From NCBI GenBank assembly GCA_011037195.1, contig JAAEAF010003433.1:46166-110165 (forward strand): DNA of 64,000 bases, written 5' to 3'. This document shows positions 24,250 through 35,394 of this stretch, piece by piece. Below the pieces are notes generated by a model. The model saw only the letters and a program-made list of their open reading frames with translations, had not been told where the DNA came from and did not search any database. Position numbers and translations under genes: made by a program. Source of the stretch: Triatoma infestans. Its lineage: Eukaryota; Arthropoda; Insecta; Hemiptera; Reduviidae. Numbering within the stretch: the stretch's first letter is position 1; every line of letters begins with the position of its first letter.

Positions 24250-24960
24250 GTTTCTTTCTATTTTACCAGTCGCCATCCCTCAAATCTCAACCGGTTATTT
24301 CCTTTTCCAAACCATCCTTTCCACTGCTGTGGCGCTGACTGACCTCTCTTCCGCCGTCTCAGTTGCATCCACTCCTACACTTTCTTTTTGGCCATCTACT
24401 CGCACTCCTCTTTTTTATATGACCGTATTATTTAACTCTTTTTACCGTTCATTTCCTAACTTATCCAGACTGGTTTTCTTCATGGATCTTCCCCAGAACT
24501 CCATTACTACCGTCCTTATCTATTGTCTCGCTTTCTGGGAAGTCATACAGGTTTCGGCGCCTTAGACAAGAATACTCTCAACCGCGGAATAGTAAATTTT
24601 CTGTTTAGTTCCTTTGGAGAGAGCTGAACTTCACAGAACTGGATGCAAAATCCTTGTGGCTTTCTTCGCTTCTTCTTCCTTCCGTCTCCGACCCTCCTTT
24701 ACTTACCAATACCCATCCAAAATATTTAAACCAAGTTACTCTTTTAATTCTTTCCATTCAAACTTCTAGGACAAGCAGCTCTCCAGTTTCCGATGTCCCT
24801 TAGAGTTTGTTCTTTCGAAAGTTATTCTCAAACCCCAAACTCAACATTCAAACTCTTAAATTTAAGCAAAACTTTGCCAGAACTCTATTGATCCCATTAT
24901 TTATTATATAACTGGGAAAAATTCCCCAGCGCCTAGTGAGGTTAATGAAAGAATAATCCC
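24250..24960 (-). pseudogene. LINE reverse-transcriptase C-terminal remnant
   Basis: Minus strand: NFRKNKL, LLVLEV, then RIKRVTWFKYFGWVLVSKGG (about 24800-24700) and SSVKFSSLQRN. The VTxFKYLGxxLxxxG pattern is the conserved segment downstream of the YADD box in RTE- and CR1-like reverse transcriptases. Stops and frameshifts are frequent, and the stretch to 24250 follows the same degraded frame. Dead copy; clade uncertain. Confidence 0.55.
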
Positions 24961-24963
24961 TAT

Positions 24964-25700
24964 CTATCCTTTCATTCGCCTCCGTCTCTGTTCCTGCAAA
25001 CCCACATAGCAACAGGCTAAATACAAAGCATGTAAGCGAGCTAAAAAAGACTTGATACTCTCTACCATATGATACTGCGTTAAAAAAAAAAAAAAAAAAA
25101 GAAATAAGAGAATGAGATATACATATGTATATATATATATATATGAAGCCATACTTATTGTATAATACCTCCCCTGGCCAGTATTAAGTAGGGAAGTGTG
25201 TGTTTTTGTAGGTGCTCGTGCCATAGTGCCACTGTCACAGTGTTCGGGATATCCGTCTCCGCTTTATTCTTCAGTTCACGATCGCTTAACTAAAGAAACC
25301 TTATATTTGTTTCATACTTTAATAATACTTAACTTTAATTGAATTTAACTTAATAAAATAAAAAAGATTTTTTTTATTATTTTATAGTTTTTTGTTTATT
25401 ATTTGGAACATCTCAATTATTATTAATAATATTCATAATTATTATTATTGATTGAAAATTTGTTAAAGAAAAAAATCGCATAGATTTCATTAAACATATG
25501 ACAAGCAGAACGTTGATACCTACAGCTTTTGAGAACAGCAAGATTTAAATAGTTTAAATGCACTCTAAAGAAACGTAACTATATTGAAATGGTCCCTGGC
25601 AAATCACAATTGCCTAGGTCTAGGTTTCACGCTTTTTTTTTTTTACTAAAATATATTAAATTTAAAAACCGGTTTTAATGTAAAAATTATTTTTAAAAAT
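24964..25700. other. Unassigned sequence with simple repeats
   Basis: Poly(A) of 19-20 at 25081-25100, an AT run at 25127-25145, and AT-rich sequence after 25300. No gene recognised. Confidence 0.45.
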
Positions 25701-25704
25701 GAAT

Positions 25705-26953
25705 CCTATTACAACTTCCCAAGAATGCACCTATATTCATAACCTATTTATATAATGCAGTTCTCGTACCACCTACTTTCCCATCCTCTGGAAATTCTCC
25801 ACAATAAAAATGATCCCCAAACCCAACAAACCTACTCATCGCCCCAACTCCTACAGATCTATCAGCCTTCTTCCTCTAATAGGAAAAATCCTAGAAAAAC
25901 TACTTCTAAAAAGAATCCAAGTAGAAATAATTCCTCAAATTATCATTCCTGACCATCAATTCGGCTTTCGGAGTTGCCATTCGACTATCCATCAGGCGCA
26001 TCGCGTAGTTGACGTTATCGCCTCCTCTCTCGAGCTTGGACGGTATTGTCCTGGAATATTCCTGGACATTTCCCAAGCTTTTGATCGGGTATGGCACCCG
26101 TGATTGCTGTATAAGATCAAGAGCATCCTACCGTTTACCTATTACCTCATCCTTAAGTCCTACCTTTCCGAACGTTATTTTCAACAGATACAAAATGTTA
26201 AACCTCTCCCAAAAAACCTCTTCCTCGTCTATTTATCCAGTGTTTACAGGCGTCCCACAAGGGAGCATACTTGCTCCTCTGCTTTACATTATTTATACGG
26301 CTGACCTACCCACTCATCCTAATACAGTTAACTTCACCTATGCCGATAATACAGCCATTCTCTCTCATTACTCAGATCCCGTCATAGCTGCCCGTAACTT
26401 ACAAAATCACCTCCAAATCCTCGATCCCTGGCTTCGTCAATGGAAAATCGGGGTAAATCAACGAAAATTCAAATACATAGTATTTACACTAAACCGCAAA
26501 ACGCTTCCTCCTATTACCTCAATAATATTCCTATTCCCATTACAAATCAAGTGAGATATCTCGGACTCCATCTGGACAAAAGACTCACATGGAACCCTCA
26601 TAACGATTACTCGACAAACGCTCTAAACTGATACTAGCGAATAAAAGACAACTATACAATTCGTTGCTGGACATATGGACATACGGACTGAATTGTACGG
26701 GACAGCATACCAACTCTCCAATCCATAATCCTTAGAACCATAGTAAATGTTTTACGTCTCCAACCACACGATCCACTCCGACCTAAATATTCCATTCGTC
26801 TCTGATTTAGCCCAATCCCGCTACAATAAATTCCATTCCAAACTATCCTCTCACTACAATCCAATAATCCTCTCACTATCCTCCAGAACAATCCCTACCA
26901 ATCCTCTTCGAAGACTCAGGCGGCAATGGCCCCGTGATCATTTAATTGCCTAA
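25705..26953 (+). pseudogene. Jockey-type reverse transcriptase pseudogene
   Basis: RT landmarks in order: MIPKPNKPTHRPNSYRSISL (25810-25869), DHQFGFRSCHSTIHQAHRVV (25951-26010), FLDISQAFDRVWHP (26060-26100), then a TGA, GVPQGSILAPLLYIIYTADL (about 26249-26308), and FTYADNTAIL (about 26334-26363), where the catalytic YADD has become YADN. It continues with VRYLGLHLDKRLTWNPH (about 26550-26600) and a typical Jockey tail, LRRLRRQWPRDHLIA, before a stop at about 26952. At least three frame switches (near 26190, 26505 and 26640) and an in-frame stop make it non-functional. Confidence 0.9.
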
Positions 26954-27173
26954 CGTTGACCCCCTAGGTTGGCTGCCATACTGCTCTAATAGCTAACTTA
27001 CGGCTACCAACACTGGATGGTCGCCGTTCAAGTTATCACACGCTAGTGCGTTCATGTTTATTGTATGTATTATTATATATATGTATTCATGTAAGCAATT
27101 TTCATTTTATATTTTTGCTTGTTGCATTTATGTATGCAGTTGCCAAATAAAGTTAAAAAAAAAAAAAAAAAAA
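25705..27173 (+). mobile_element. Jockey-type LINE, 5'-truncated, with poly(A)
   Basis: Non-LTR retrotransposon copy carrying most of the RT domain, the C-terminal end, a 3' UTR, AATAAA at 27145-27150 and a 19-base A tail (27155-27173). The coding part begins inside the RT, so the copy is 5'-truncated, as is usual for target-primed reverse transcription. A possible short duplication of the AAATGAA type flanks it, but the A tail makes it ambiguous. Jockey elements are largely arthropod-specific. Confidence 0.85.
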
Positions 27174-27825
27174 TGAAATCTTATCTTGTCATATGCATAT
27201 GGAAATATATACATAGCAATAAAGTTATAAAATACCGATTGTGTTTCAAACAAACCGACTTTAATATAAAAACATTTACCTACGGCATTTATTCCAAATG
27301 AAGAGCCTTCCGTTTCTGTACGGTATCAGAGTGCGGCCGGCTTACAGTTCAACAAGAATTACATATTTGTTCTTACACGTTAGATCTGATCGTACGCACA
27401 TTTGATTAGATTGTAAGCACATTTTTTTTTTTTTTTTTTTATAAAACTTATCACAAAACTCTTATATAAAAAGAGTAATATTAATAAATACAAAAGAAAA
27501 ATTATCCATTGAATCATTTTTTTAATTCTGTGATCCGAATAGTGCGCATGCCTGTCATAATTACGTTGTAGTGGAAATAAGTCGGTTGTAGTTAGTATTT
27601 TGTAGACACTAAAATAAACCCACGTAAGTATGTTTACAAGTTTCGAAAAATTGTTTTGACATACATTAAAACTTTAAATATTTTTAGTTATTAAATTTAA
27701 AATATAATTTTTGTTATTTTAATCGTTTAAAAAAAAATGTGACATTTCCTAAAGTAGACACCAGTTCTCAAATTGTAGGTCTTTTTAACTGTAAATTCAT
27801 TTTCACTTTCCTACTTTAGTTATAT
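27174..27825. other. Unassigned AT-rich sequence
   Basis: Contains a T-run at 27422-27440. No gene or repeat is recognised. Confidence 0.4.
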
Positions 27826-27827
27826 CA

Positions 27828-28045
27828 GGGAAGGGATTAGCTCCAGTGGGGTAGCGTGTTTTGAACTGGCAACGCGGAGGTCCCGGATTCGAGCTCAGCA
27901 GTGCTCCCTTAGATTTTCTCTTCCTAGCAGCTCATTGTCCGGTGATAGACTATGTTGCTGTAACGAGAAAACACTGTCCAGAGGCCGCCAATACACTGAG
28001 AAGGCACCGGGCGTCAATGATTGGTAACGCGCCTTAAATTGGAAA
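27828..28045 (+). mobile_element. tRNA-derived SINE, family S1
   Basis: Begins GGGATTAGCTCCAGTGGGG, an A-box-like tRNA 5' half, then a B-box-like GGTCCCGGATTCGAGC at about 27880-27895, followed by a non-tRNA body (CCCTTAGATTTTCTCTTCC to AGAAGGCACCGGGCG). The copy at 32640-32868 shares head and body. The tRNA part is mutated and cannot be a working tRNA gene; pol III boxes of this type drive SINE transcription. Confidence 0.75.
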
Positions 28046-28399
28046 AAAAACACTATTTTTTTACAAATATTCGAGAACCGGATTTAACCGGATTTTTGAA
28101 TAAACGAAAATTATTCGAAACTGATTTTTTTTAAAAGTCAGTTTCTGTATAAACTCTACCTGCGACTAGATGCGTGCAGGGAAATGGTGACATTCAAGGA
28201 AACCATTCAAGTTGGTAGTATATTCACATATATATACATATATTTGTGTGAATGTATGAGTGCAATGGCATCTTGCTGTTTTAGTACCGTTACTTTGATT
28301 TTTATTAAACGCAAATATAATGTTCACTGATTACTAAATTGAATATTATTCTACTGTTAACTCATAACATTAACACGTTATAGACCTCTTTGCTTGTTA

Positions 28400-29590
28400 A
28401 TACCAAAACAAACAAGGAAGAAGTGGGATCGAAAATCTGGAACACTGATATTTGTTGGATGCAGTGAGAGAGCTAAATGATACAAATGTGTTGATCCACT
28501 ACCTTAGGAAGTATTTCTAGAAGAGACTCTATCTTTGTGGAGGCTAAAAAGGAACTTCTAAACAAAAGTATCATCAGAACTAAAGAAGATTGTACTGGTT
28601 GGCAAACAAAAGGGGCTTCCAGAGATAAATGATAACTCCATTCCAGGATTTAGTTCTCAAGCTGAGCTTCCTAACGATCAGTCTATTGATGAATCACAAG
28701 TAAATATACCGGTGAAAGAAGATGTCACAAGTGAGGAAGAGTAAATTTTCATTGAAGAAGAAACACAGGTTGATGACAAAGATAAAGACATAGTAACTGG
28801 AGGAGTACTAAAACGAGTTATTGCAGTTCCTGAAGGATTATAAGTCAGAAAAATAAAGATTTTGAAATTAAACCGTGCATTATATGATCTAAGGAGAAGT
28901 CCTAATAATTGGAATAATAAGTTAAATGAATTTCTTTTAACACACAGTGAACCATTACTCATTGAGTAGTGATTTCCTCACACAGCGTTACAGTATTTCA
29001 GGTTAATGACATTCTAAGATTATTCTTGAAAACCCATAACAACTTGGTCAATATAATTTCTTATAAAAATGAATGGCCCCAGCTAAGGATACTCAATGCC
29101 ATGGTCTCAGGGCTTTTCCTTCTAAGGAAATATCAATTTGTCATTTGTATATGTTTCATCTTCTTCGGGAAGTACGAGCAATATGCTCGTATTAAGTGCT
29201 CCTTAAGCATTGGTTCGATTCCCTAACATGGTACAGAACAACCTGGTCTATAAGATTTCTTACCTCTGCACTATACATTTCAAATGAGGCAGGCTTGAGA
29301 TGAATTCAAAGGGCACATCATGGAGTAAAGACTACTTTTGAAGCTCAACTTTCTTCTAAAAAAGATGTTCTAAATGTGAATCTTCACAGTGTGGAGATTT
29401 CAGCCATGAAACGTTGATTTTCACAGGAACTTTCTCTTATCGCCACGGTTTTTCTAGTGAAAATTCAATTGCTAAAATCTACTTGAAAAATTTCCTCCCA
29501 ATAGTATAAGGATTATGAGGAATTAACTGAAAAAAATAAGCTACACTAGCTTAATAATAATTTTTTTATGAATTTTCTTTGATGCTGAAA
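28400..29590 (+). pseudogene. Ty1/copia polyprotein remnant
   Basis: Plus-strand pieces in copia order: KWDRKSGTLIFVGCSERAK (about 28420-28480), the integrase C-terminal segment before the polymerase, an acidic linker (IPVKEDVTSEEE), then LKLNRALYDLRRSPNNWNNK (about 28860-28920), matching the copia RT motif K-LxKALYGLKQSPRxWN. Later pieces (VEISAMK, KIYLKNFL) fit the degraded RNase H end. Many stops and internal deletions; no LTRs were located. Dead copy. Confidence 0.7.
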
Positions 29591-30268
29591 ATAAATAAAT
29601 ACAAAAAAGAGAAAAATAAGGGAGAAAAGTAACTTCGGGCAAAATTCCAAAAGGCAATGATCAACTATGGATCTATTCAAAAAATGTATATATACAAAAA
29701 AATGCTTATCCTTCTATTTTCTATCTTTTGCCTTTTTTTTTTTGGCTTGTCACTCCTGGATCGCCCCCCCACTGTTTTCTTTTTCTTTTCTTTTTTTTTT
29801 TTTTTGAAAAGATGATACATTGATTTTGGTAAGGAAACAAAGAAGGAGAGTAGTGTAGCAAACCCAGGCTTTTTATTCAACCAAAAGGAATAGTAGACAA
29901 CAGCAGACCTACAAGGATACATTTATCCAAAAGAAGGATCTATGAAGACAATACCGATGTTCCTGGAATGTAACGTGGTATATGCTGACTGGATAGGAGT
30001 CGGCACGACGACATTTTCTACTGGACAATAAATCAAATGATACATAGACGCAGCATCTCCCTCTCTCTCTCTCCCATTCTCTCTTGAACTCTACTCCTTA
30101 CACAGTCTATATATGTATAGCAAATATATTGTATAGAGAAAAACATGACGTAAGAGATATGAGGAGATTCTTCTTAAACTTAACTATTCCGTAATACAAA
30201 AAACACCGACTACTCACTGGTGACATAGATAATATAAGTGATATGTATAAATGTATATAATTTATATA
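29590..30268. other. Unassigned sequence with simple repeats
   Basis: T-runs (29736, 29790-29806), a C-run and a TC-rich patch at 30060-30085. The minus-strand open frame at 29677-29922 is low-complexity. Confidence 0.45.
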
Positions 30269-30304
30269 TATCAGAAATATTTTCCGTGACAGCCTGCTCA
30301 TTTT

Positions 30305-30350
30305 GTGGTCATCGACCGGTTTCGGGCGTTCGCCCATCATCAGGATGTCT
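30305..30350 (-). ncRNA. Hammerhead-ribozyme-like motif, left arm
   Basis: Minus strand: CATC (30347-30344), CTGATGA (30343-30337), one extra T (30336), stem II GGGCG-AA-CGCCC (30335-30324), GAAA (30323-30320), stem III ACC/GGU with no loop nucleotides (30320-30315), triplet GUC ending at 30314, then GATG (30313-30310), which pairs perfectly with CATC as a 4-bp stem I. Predicted cleavage is between 30314 and 30313. Stem III is palindromic (ACCGGT), so a dimeric form with a longer stem III is possible, as discussed for minimal natural hammerheads. Confidence 0.6.
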
Positions 30351-30823
30351 TGATAAAACAGTGCCTTTAACACAGACTTGCACAGAGCAAAATCAGTACA
30401 ATATACACTGTTTAGAAGTGTATCCATAAGACCTTTAAAAATGGAAACATCAATAAGTGGAGATATGCAACATAAATTACGTTTTGAAAGAAATTTGCAT
30501 TATTAATTATTCCACTGTAGTCAACAACTGGCGTAGTGGTCTGTCTTGATATTACTCCTATACTCAAAGAACAGCACTTAAAAATAACTTAGAATTAGTA
30601 ATGAAAATTTCCTCCGAAACGTAATTTAAGTTTAAGCCTGTTGATGCTTTCCATTTTTAAAAGAACGATGAATAGAATTGCCTTTTAAAAATGAAAACAC
30701 CATTTGGCCTTAGTCAGGTATAGAGAACCCCGTCTTAACCTAGTTGGACATTAACAAAACACCTCCAAACTATATATAAACGATTTCGCTCTGTGCAAGT
30801 CTATATTATCGCACTGTTTTAAC

Positions 30824-30868
30824 TAAACATCCTGATGACAGGCGAACGCCCGAAACCGATCGATGATC
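30824..30868 (+). ncRNA. Hammerhead-ribozyme-like motif, right arm
   Basis: Plus strand: CATC (30828-30831), CTGATGA (30832-30838), one extra C, stem II AGGCG-AA-CGCCC (30840-30851, with an A-C mismatch at the base), GAAA (30852-30855), stem III ACC/GAU with one mismatch, triplet AUC ending at 30861, then GATG (30862-30865) pairing with CATC. Core and stem I match the left arm; stems II and III each carry one mutation. Confidence 0.55.
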
Positions 30869-30911
30869 ACAAAGTGAAGCAGGTTATCTCGGAAAATATC
30901 TCTGATGCTTT

Positions 30912-31190
30912 CTAACCTGCGCACCCAACCATAACAAATAATTATATATATGTATATATTCTTGTTATTTTCTTCAAATGAATTTAAATACTATTTTAAC
31001 AGAATAAACGGTACTAACTCAACCTCGGGCAAAAAAAAAGGGGGGTGTTCCAGTTTGTATCGAGTCTAATTGGGAAACTCTAAAATAAATGGTTATTGAA
31101 GCAAAGGTTCGCTGCACATTTGCCTGCCATTGAAAAATCTATAATTTCTTAGTCTTCCGCAGCCATTCACATGTAAAACATACAGATTTT
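30912..31190. other. Unassigned sequence
   Basis: No feature recognised apart from an A-run/G-run at 31030-31046. Confidence 0.4.
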
Positions 31191-31192
31191 CG

Positions 31193-31403
31193 GATTGAGG
31201 TCGCGTCAGTATAGTCTGATATAACCAAACGGATCGGTTATATTGCAATAGGCTTCTTCAGTGTAGTTCACCTTGAATGCCAAAGCAACACTGGCAAAAA
31301 ATAGGGTGGGCAGAACAGGGTTGCTTTGGCATTCAAGGCTGAATTACCTTGAAGAACCTATAGCAATATCGGTGAAATGTCTACGACTGATGTGGTCTCA
31401 ACC
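31193..31403. mobile_element. Fold-back element with ~90-bp arms
   Basis: A strong inverted repeat: CACCTTGAATGCCAAAGCAA (31269-31288) is inverted as TTGCTTTGGCATTCAAGG (31321-31338). Pairing continues outward through GCAATAGG/CCTATAGC and ATTGAGGTC/GGTCTCAA to about 31194 and 31402. The right arm holds CTTGAAGA, a hairpin, then GAAATGTC, and the left arm its inverse ACTGAAGAAG; these look like degraded hammerhead cores. The loop is about 30 bp. Confidence 0.65.
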
Positions 31404-31424
31404 CATAAAACTAAGTGCTTTGCA

Positions 31425-32285
31425 AATGCAAAATCTGAATCTAATGTGAAGCACTCACGTGACTTTCTCTTACTGCAATCATTACAATTCTAATTGACAA
31501 TTTTTTTCCATACAGTGATGTTTCAATCAAGTTTTTTTGTCCTTAATATTACATAAAAATATAGATTGTGAGAACTATAAATTATATTTGTTAATTTTTA
31601 GAATGTAAGAGCTAGCTAATAAGAGTATAACGTAGACCAACAGATGGTGATTGTATCAATCCGAACAATCATTTTAGAAGTAAATCTAATTCATAGAACC
31701 CCCAAAGTTCTCTAAAAAATACATCTGTCCGGAAAAAATGTTTCAGCGCATTTATTAGCATTCGAAATTGAAAGAAAAATTCTTGAAGTTGTATTCAAGA
31801 AAATCGCGACAAATTCAAAAATCTATTCAGTAATATCGCACTTTTTTGGTTACCCGATTTTTCGTCCCAATCCGAAATCTAGCATACACTTTAAGATTGT
31901 ATAAATGGTAGAACCGTATATTTTACTGAAGTAGCAGTAATTTAGCATAAAACTTAACGACGAAACTCTCACAGAACCCCGAATTATAATCAATTTTTTC
32001 TGGAAAATTAAAAGTGAAAGGCATATAGGTATATTTATAGTTAGAATGGAAAGTTTAAAGAAAATTGCGGCAAACTGAAAAAATACTGATTAAAGTCGTA
32101 CTTATTGTTGCAGGTTTTTCAGAAACCTTCACTGCATGTCCTTTTCTGTGGGACATATATCAAGTGGAAAATCTACAATTTTTGTTTTTGATTTATGAGA
32201 TCGTTTTCTTCAAATAAGTAAAAATTTGTTTCATCAATATTCGGACTAATTGCTAATAACGCACTTTTTTCGAACTCAAGAGATT
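31425..32285 (+). repeat. Family D dispersed repeat
   Basis: Starts TGTGAAGCACTCACGTGACT then TTCTCTTACTGCAATC. It contains ATCGCACTTTTTTGGTTACC and a CTTATTGTTGCAGG segment near 32101, and ends near 32285 at the SINE S1 tail. Confidence 0.65.
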
Positions 32286-32868
32286 AGATTAGATTGAAAA
32301 AGGGGTGACATAAAATTTATTCCCCACCACGATCTACACAAGGAGGTCTATTTGTGGGGTTCCTCTGTAGATAGAGTTCGTCTCTTCCAGTTTCATCCTT
32401 TTAACCAGGTATAGCAGTCCTGAAAGTCGTTCTGTCATAAAGCAGGGTGGTATCGGGATTGCCTGCTTTCAACTGTAGAAACTTTATATACGTCAGACGG
32501 GCACATTCACGGAAGGATGTGTTTCTTCCTCAAACTAACCCAATCGGCTCATTCCACTCTCAGTAAAGGTGCTTATGTCTTACAATAATTATCCATATAT
32601 CCTTCCGGCTATGGTTAGATAGTAGACTGTTGTAGGGAATATTACACTGCGACCTGAAAGATCAATTGTGCCCCCCGGAGCCTTCTCCAATGCACAGCCG
32701 GCCTCCAAGCAGTATTCTCCAGCTACAGACAACAAAGCCCACCAGCGGATAGTGAGTTGTAGGAAGGGTTTCCCTAGGAAGGGAAATCTAAGGGCAGCAA
32801 GCTGGATTCGAACCCGGGACCTCCGCGTTTCTAGTCCAGCGCTCTACCACTGAGCTAATCCCTTTCTT
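32286..32868 (-). mobile_element. tRNA-derived SINE, family S1, with long body
   Basis: On the minus strand the tRNA-like head starts near 32866 with GGGATTAGCTCAGTGGTAGA and has a near-perfect B box GTCCCGGGTTCGAATCC (32820-32804). The body continues through CTTCCTAGGGAAACCC and GGAGAAGGCTCCGGGGGG, then a further ~350 bp, and ends in a short pentamer tail (AATCTAATCTAATC, 32300-32286). Whether everything after about 32640 belongs to the SINE or to a LINE fragment is unclear. The head is better preserved than in the 27.8-kb copy. The 61-codon open frame here is a by-product. Confidence 0.7.
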
Positions 32869-32869
32869 T

Positions 32870-34005
32870 TTTCTTGGCTTTCGCCAATTAACTAGGGACG
32901 GAGACCCTAGTTTTTTGTACTGTGTTTGTCCTTGTCTGTAAAGTGTAGAGTGTATGTAGTTTAAGTGCATTTTATACTTTTCTAACAAGTGCATGGAGTG
33001 CTGAGCTGTGGTACCCGTGGTGTTGCTAATCTCCAAGTAACTGCATGCAACTGATACCCCTTGCGGGCTCCGCAAGGTTAAGTAGATATCTAAAAATGTA
33101 CGGTGAGTATTTTTCAATAAAGATTTTCGCTTTGGTCTTCCTTTCGCAGACGATGGTCCTCCTTCTGACTTTTGATGTCTATTTCTCAGGAGATATTTCA
33201 AAACTTAATTTCCGGTATAAACTCAAAAATTTTACAAGATTGCAATATTTCCACTTATTGCAGTAATAGTGAAAATGTTGCAAATTTTTGGTTTAAAAAA
33301 GTGTAAACCAGAATGTAAAAGTTATAAATCAGAAGATATTCTAATCACGTGGCATTTTAGTAACTAACATCACATCGATTTAATAAATTTTAATGGAGTG
33401 TCAAGTGAAGGATTTACAAAAAAAAACTATATGTCAGTACAGACAAACAAACATCACCAAGAGAACAGAATATTTTTAGGGATCAGTGAAAAGAACACGA
33501 GATGTTTTTTTTTCTTTTTTGTAAGAGAGAAAAATCATGAAAAATTAGTTTGAATAAGTTACGTGGGACATAATTCTATATGAGAAATAGATGTTGAAAA
33601 TCTGCTGTTCAGTAAACAAAATCCAATATGGATACTTTCCAAAATGAGGATTAAAACTTTTTTCGCAAGACACATTATTTATAGAAATACCACAATCAAT
33701 TACATTTCTGTAAGTAATCATTCACTGTTCAAACTTCTGGGATTAACTAGAAATATTACAGCTCCCGAAACAATAACATCATTAATAAAAAGAAGAGAAA
33801 AACAAAAGAAAAAAAAAATTCGACTCTATATATTTTTATTTAAATTTTAAAATGTAGATATTTTGAGACCAGAAATACTTAAGTTCTGACGTAAATAATT
33901 ATATGTCTCTTTTAATAAAATTAAAAAATTCCATCCGCTGAACTTGAGTGAAGAAAATTAGAGCGTTAAAAATAAAACTCTTGGATAATTATTATATCTT
34001 TTTGC
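32870..34005. other. Unassigned sequence
   Basis: A small hairpin (CCTTGCGGGCTCCGCAAGG, 33060-33078) and A-runs. The 137-codon minus-strand frame 33201-32788 merges SINE sequence with unknown sequence and has no recognisable domain. Confidence 0.4.
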
Positions 34006-34009
34006 TTCC

Positions 34010-34260
34010 GATGGCTTGTACTTTTCCCTTTCGATATGCTTAGATCCTCTCCACCATTCCTAGACATCAAATAAATACGATGCTTAATACGTCTGTTTAC
34101 AATTTCCCATTCTGTGTTTTGTTGAAGAACCAGTGCATTTAGGTAATGATGGTCTAAGAAATGGGTGACGACTCGAGGTTGTGCATTGTCATGGTTTGCT
34201 CCATTATTGTATAGAAGAAATCTTCAGTGAATCTTTGCACGACCAAAACTCTATTAGACC
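34010..34260 (-). pseudogene. Probable Tc1-like transposase remnant
   Basis: One minus-strand frame gives HDNAQPRVVTHFLDHHYLNA (about 34195-34136), similar to the second catalytic segment of Tc1-like transposases (DNAxPHxxxxxxxFL). Further on in the same frame is IVNRRIKHRIYLMSRNGG (about 34100-34045), resembling the C-terminal IRSMxRRxxxxIxxNGG pattern. The third catalytic acid region between them is missing, so this is an internally deleted relic. Moderate confidence only. Confidence 0.45.
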
Positions 34261-34261
34261 T

Positions 34262-35390
34262 ACATACTATTAGCATTCATCTCATAATTTCCTATTCTTA
34301 TTCGCAAAAAGGCACCTTTCTATTTGTTGCCATTCCAGCAATAGATGATCTATCTGATGCTGGACGTCTAGAGTTTGAATTTGACTCCTGCAGCCTTATT
34401 CTGATCTATTGCAGTTGATCCGTACATTATGAACTATTTGCAATTCGTCCCCGATTTTTTGTGCAGTTAAATGTCTGTACCAATGGAAAACACTACGGAT
34501 CGATCATCTCTATGCGCCTTTCAAAGGCCTCTATATTGTTAGCCCTTCGTGAATCATGGTACTTCGAAAATCGCGGCAACTGAATTCTGTGCCTCTCATT
34601 TATGTTAGAACATGTATTCTAAACCCATTTTTGTAAATTCAGATTTAACATTTTTAATCTAAAACTAAATTAAACCGAAAAAAAAAATCTAAAATTGAAA
34701 TATAAGAAGAACAATTGTTGAATGAATAAGATTTCAACAGATGCTATGTGAATCAACCTGCGAACCAATCTGTTGAATTGATAATTCAATTAACAATATG
34801 TAATTGTAAATAACAAATATAACAATTCTTTTATTTCCAGCTGCTACAGTGAAATTTTATTTTTAAAAGGAAAAAACGATTGTCCAATTTTTTTTACCAT
34901 GAGTGTATTTATAGAATTTACTATTCAAAATAAATAAATCTGAATATTTTTAGTTAATAAAAAGCAACATAATCGGAATTTATTAATATATAACAAAAAT
35001 TGATTAGTCTGAAATTGCGTAATTGTACGGGGGCATAGAGATTACGCTTTGTTTTATGATGTAAGTAGTAAAAAATTGCGTAATATTTTCTTTAATATAA
35101 AAAAAGAAATCTATCGATAGCACCAATGAAAGAATTATTATTGAACATCACTAAAATAAACAGAACTAATTACAAAGCGAATATAAAAGCATGAAATTCA
35201 ATAAATCTTTATTAAATATTGTAGTTTTATCCTTTCGTTGTATCGAATCTATTTTTTTATCGATTTTTCATTTTATTTTTCGTAATGTATCATTTTGTTT
35301 ATGAGTTTTATATATTACACTATTTCTTCCTGAACGTTTGTATTTTTCTTTTTTTCTAATTACCCCAAATTTGTACAGCTAACATTTGTA
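34262..35390. other. Unassigned AT-rich sequence
   Basis: No gene or repeat recognised. The open frame 34227-34418 shows no domain. Confidence 0.4.
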
Positions 35391-35394
35391 ATAA

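Larger units (their letters stand above)
30270..30910. mobile_element. Fold-back element with inverted hammerhead-like pair
   Basis: The arms 30270-30510 and 30600-30906 are inverted copies. The outer end TCAGAAATATTTTCCGTGAC matches the inverse of CGGAAAATATCTCTGATG. Then come the hammerhead-like cores, a GACTTGCACAGAGC block (inverse CTCTGTGCAAGTC) and an inner TAAAAATGGAAACATCAA block (inverse near 30635). No reverse transcriptase, GIY-YIG domain or transposase lies between the arms. The arms are diverged, so this is not a recent event. Confidence 0.7.

Noticed and set aside
25690..27180. Target duplication of the Jockey element
   Set aside because: AAATGAA occurs on both sides but overlaps the poly(A) tail and differs after seven bases; not reliable.
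32668..32853. Open frame in the SINE
   Set aside because: Translated SINE S1 sequence on the opposite strand of the tRNA head.
32800..32868. Functional tRNA gene
   Set aside because: B box is good, but the sequence continues into a SINE body shared with 27828-28045 and lacks a complete cloverleaf.
32788..33201. 137-codon minus-strand open frame
   Set aside because: Its C-terminal part is the tRNA-like head of a SINE read through; such frames are a known artefact.
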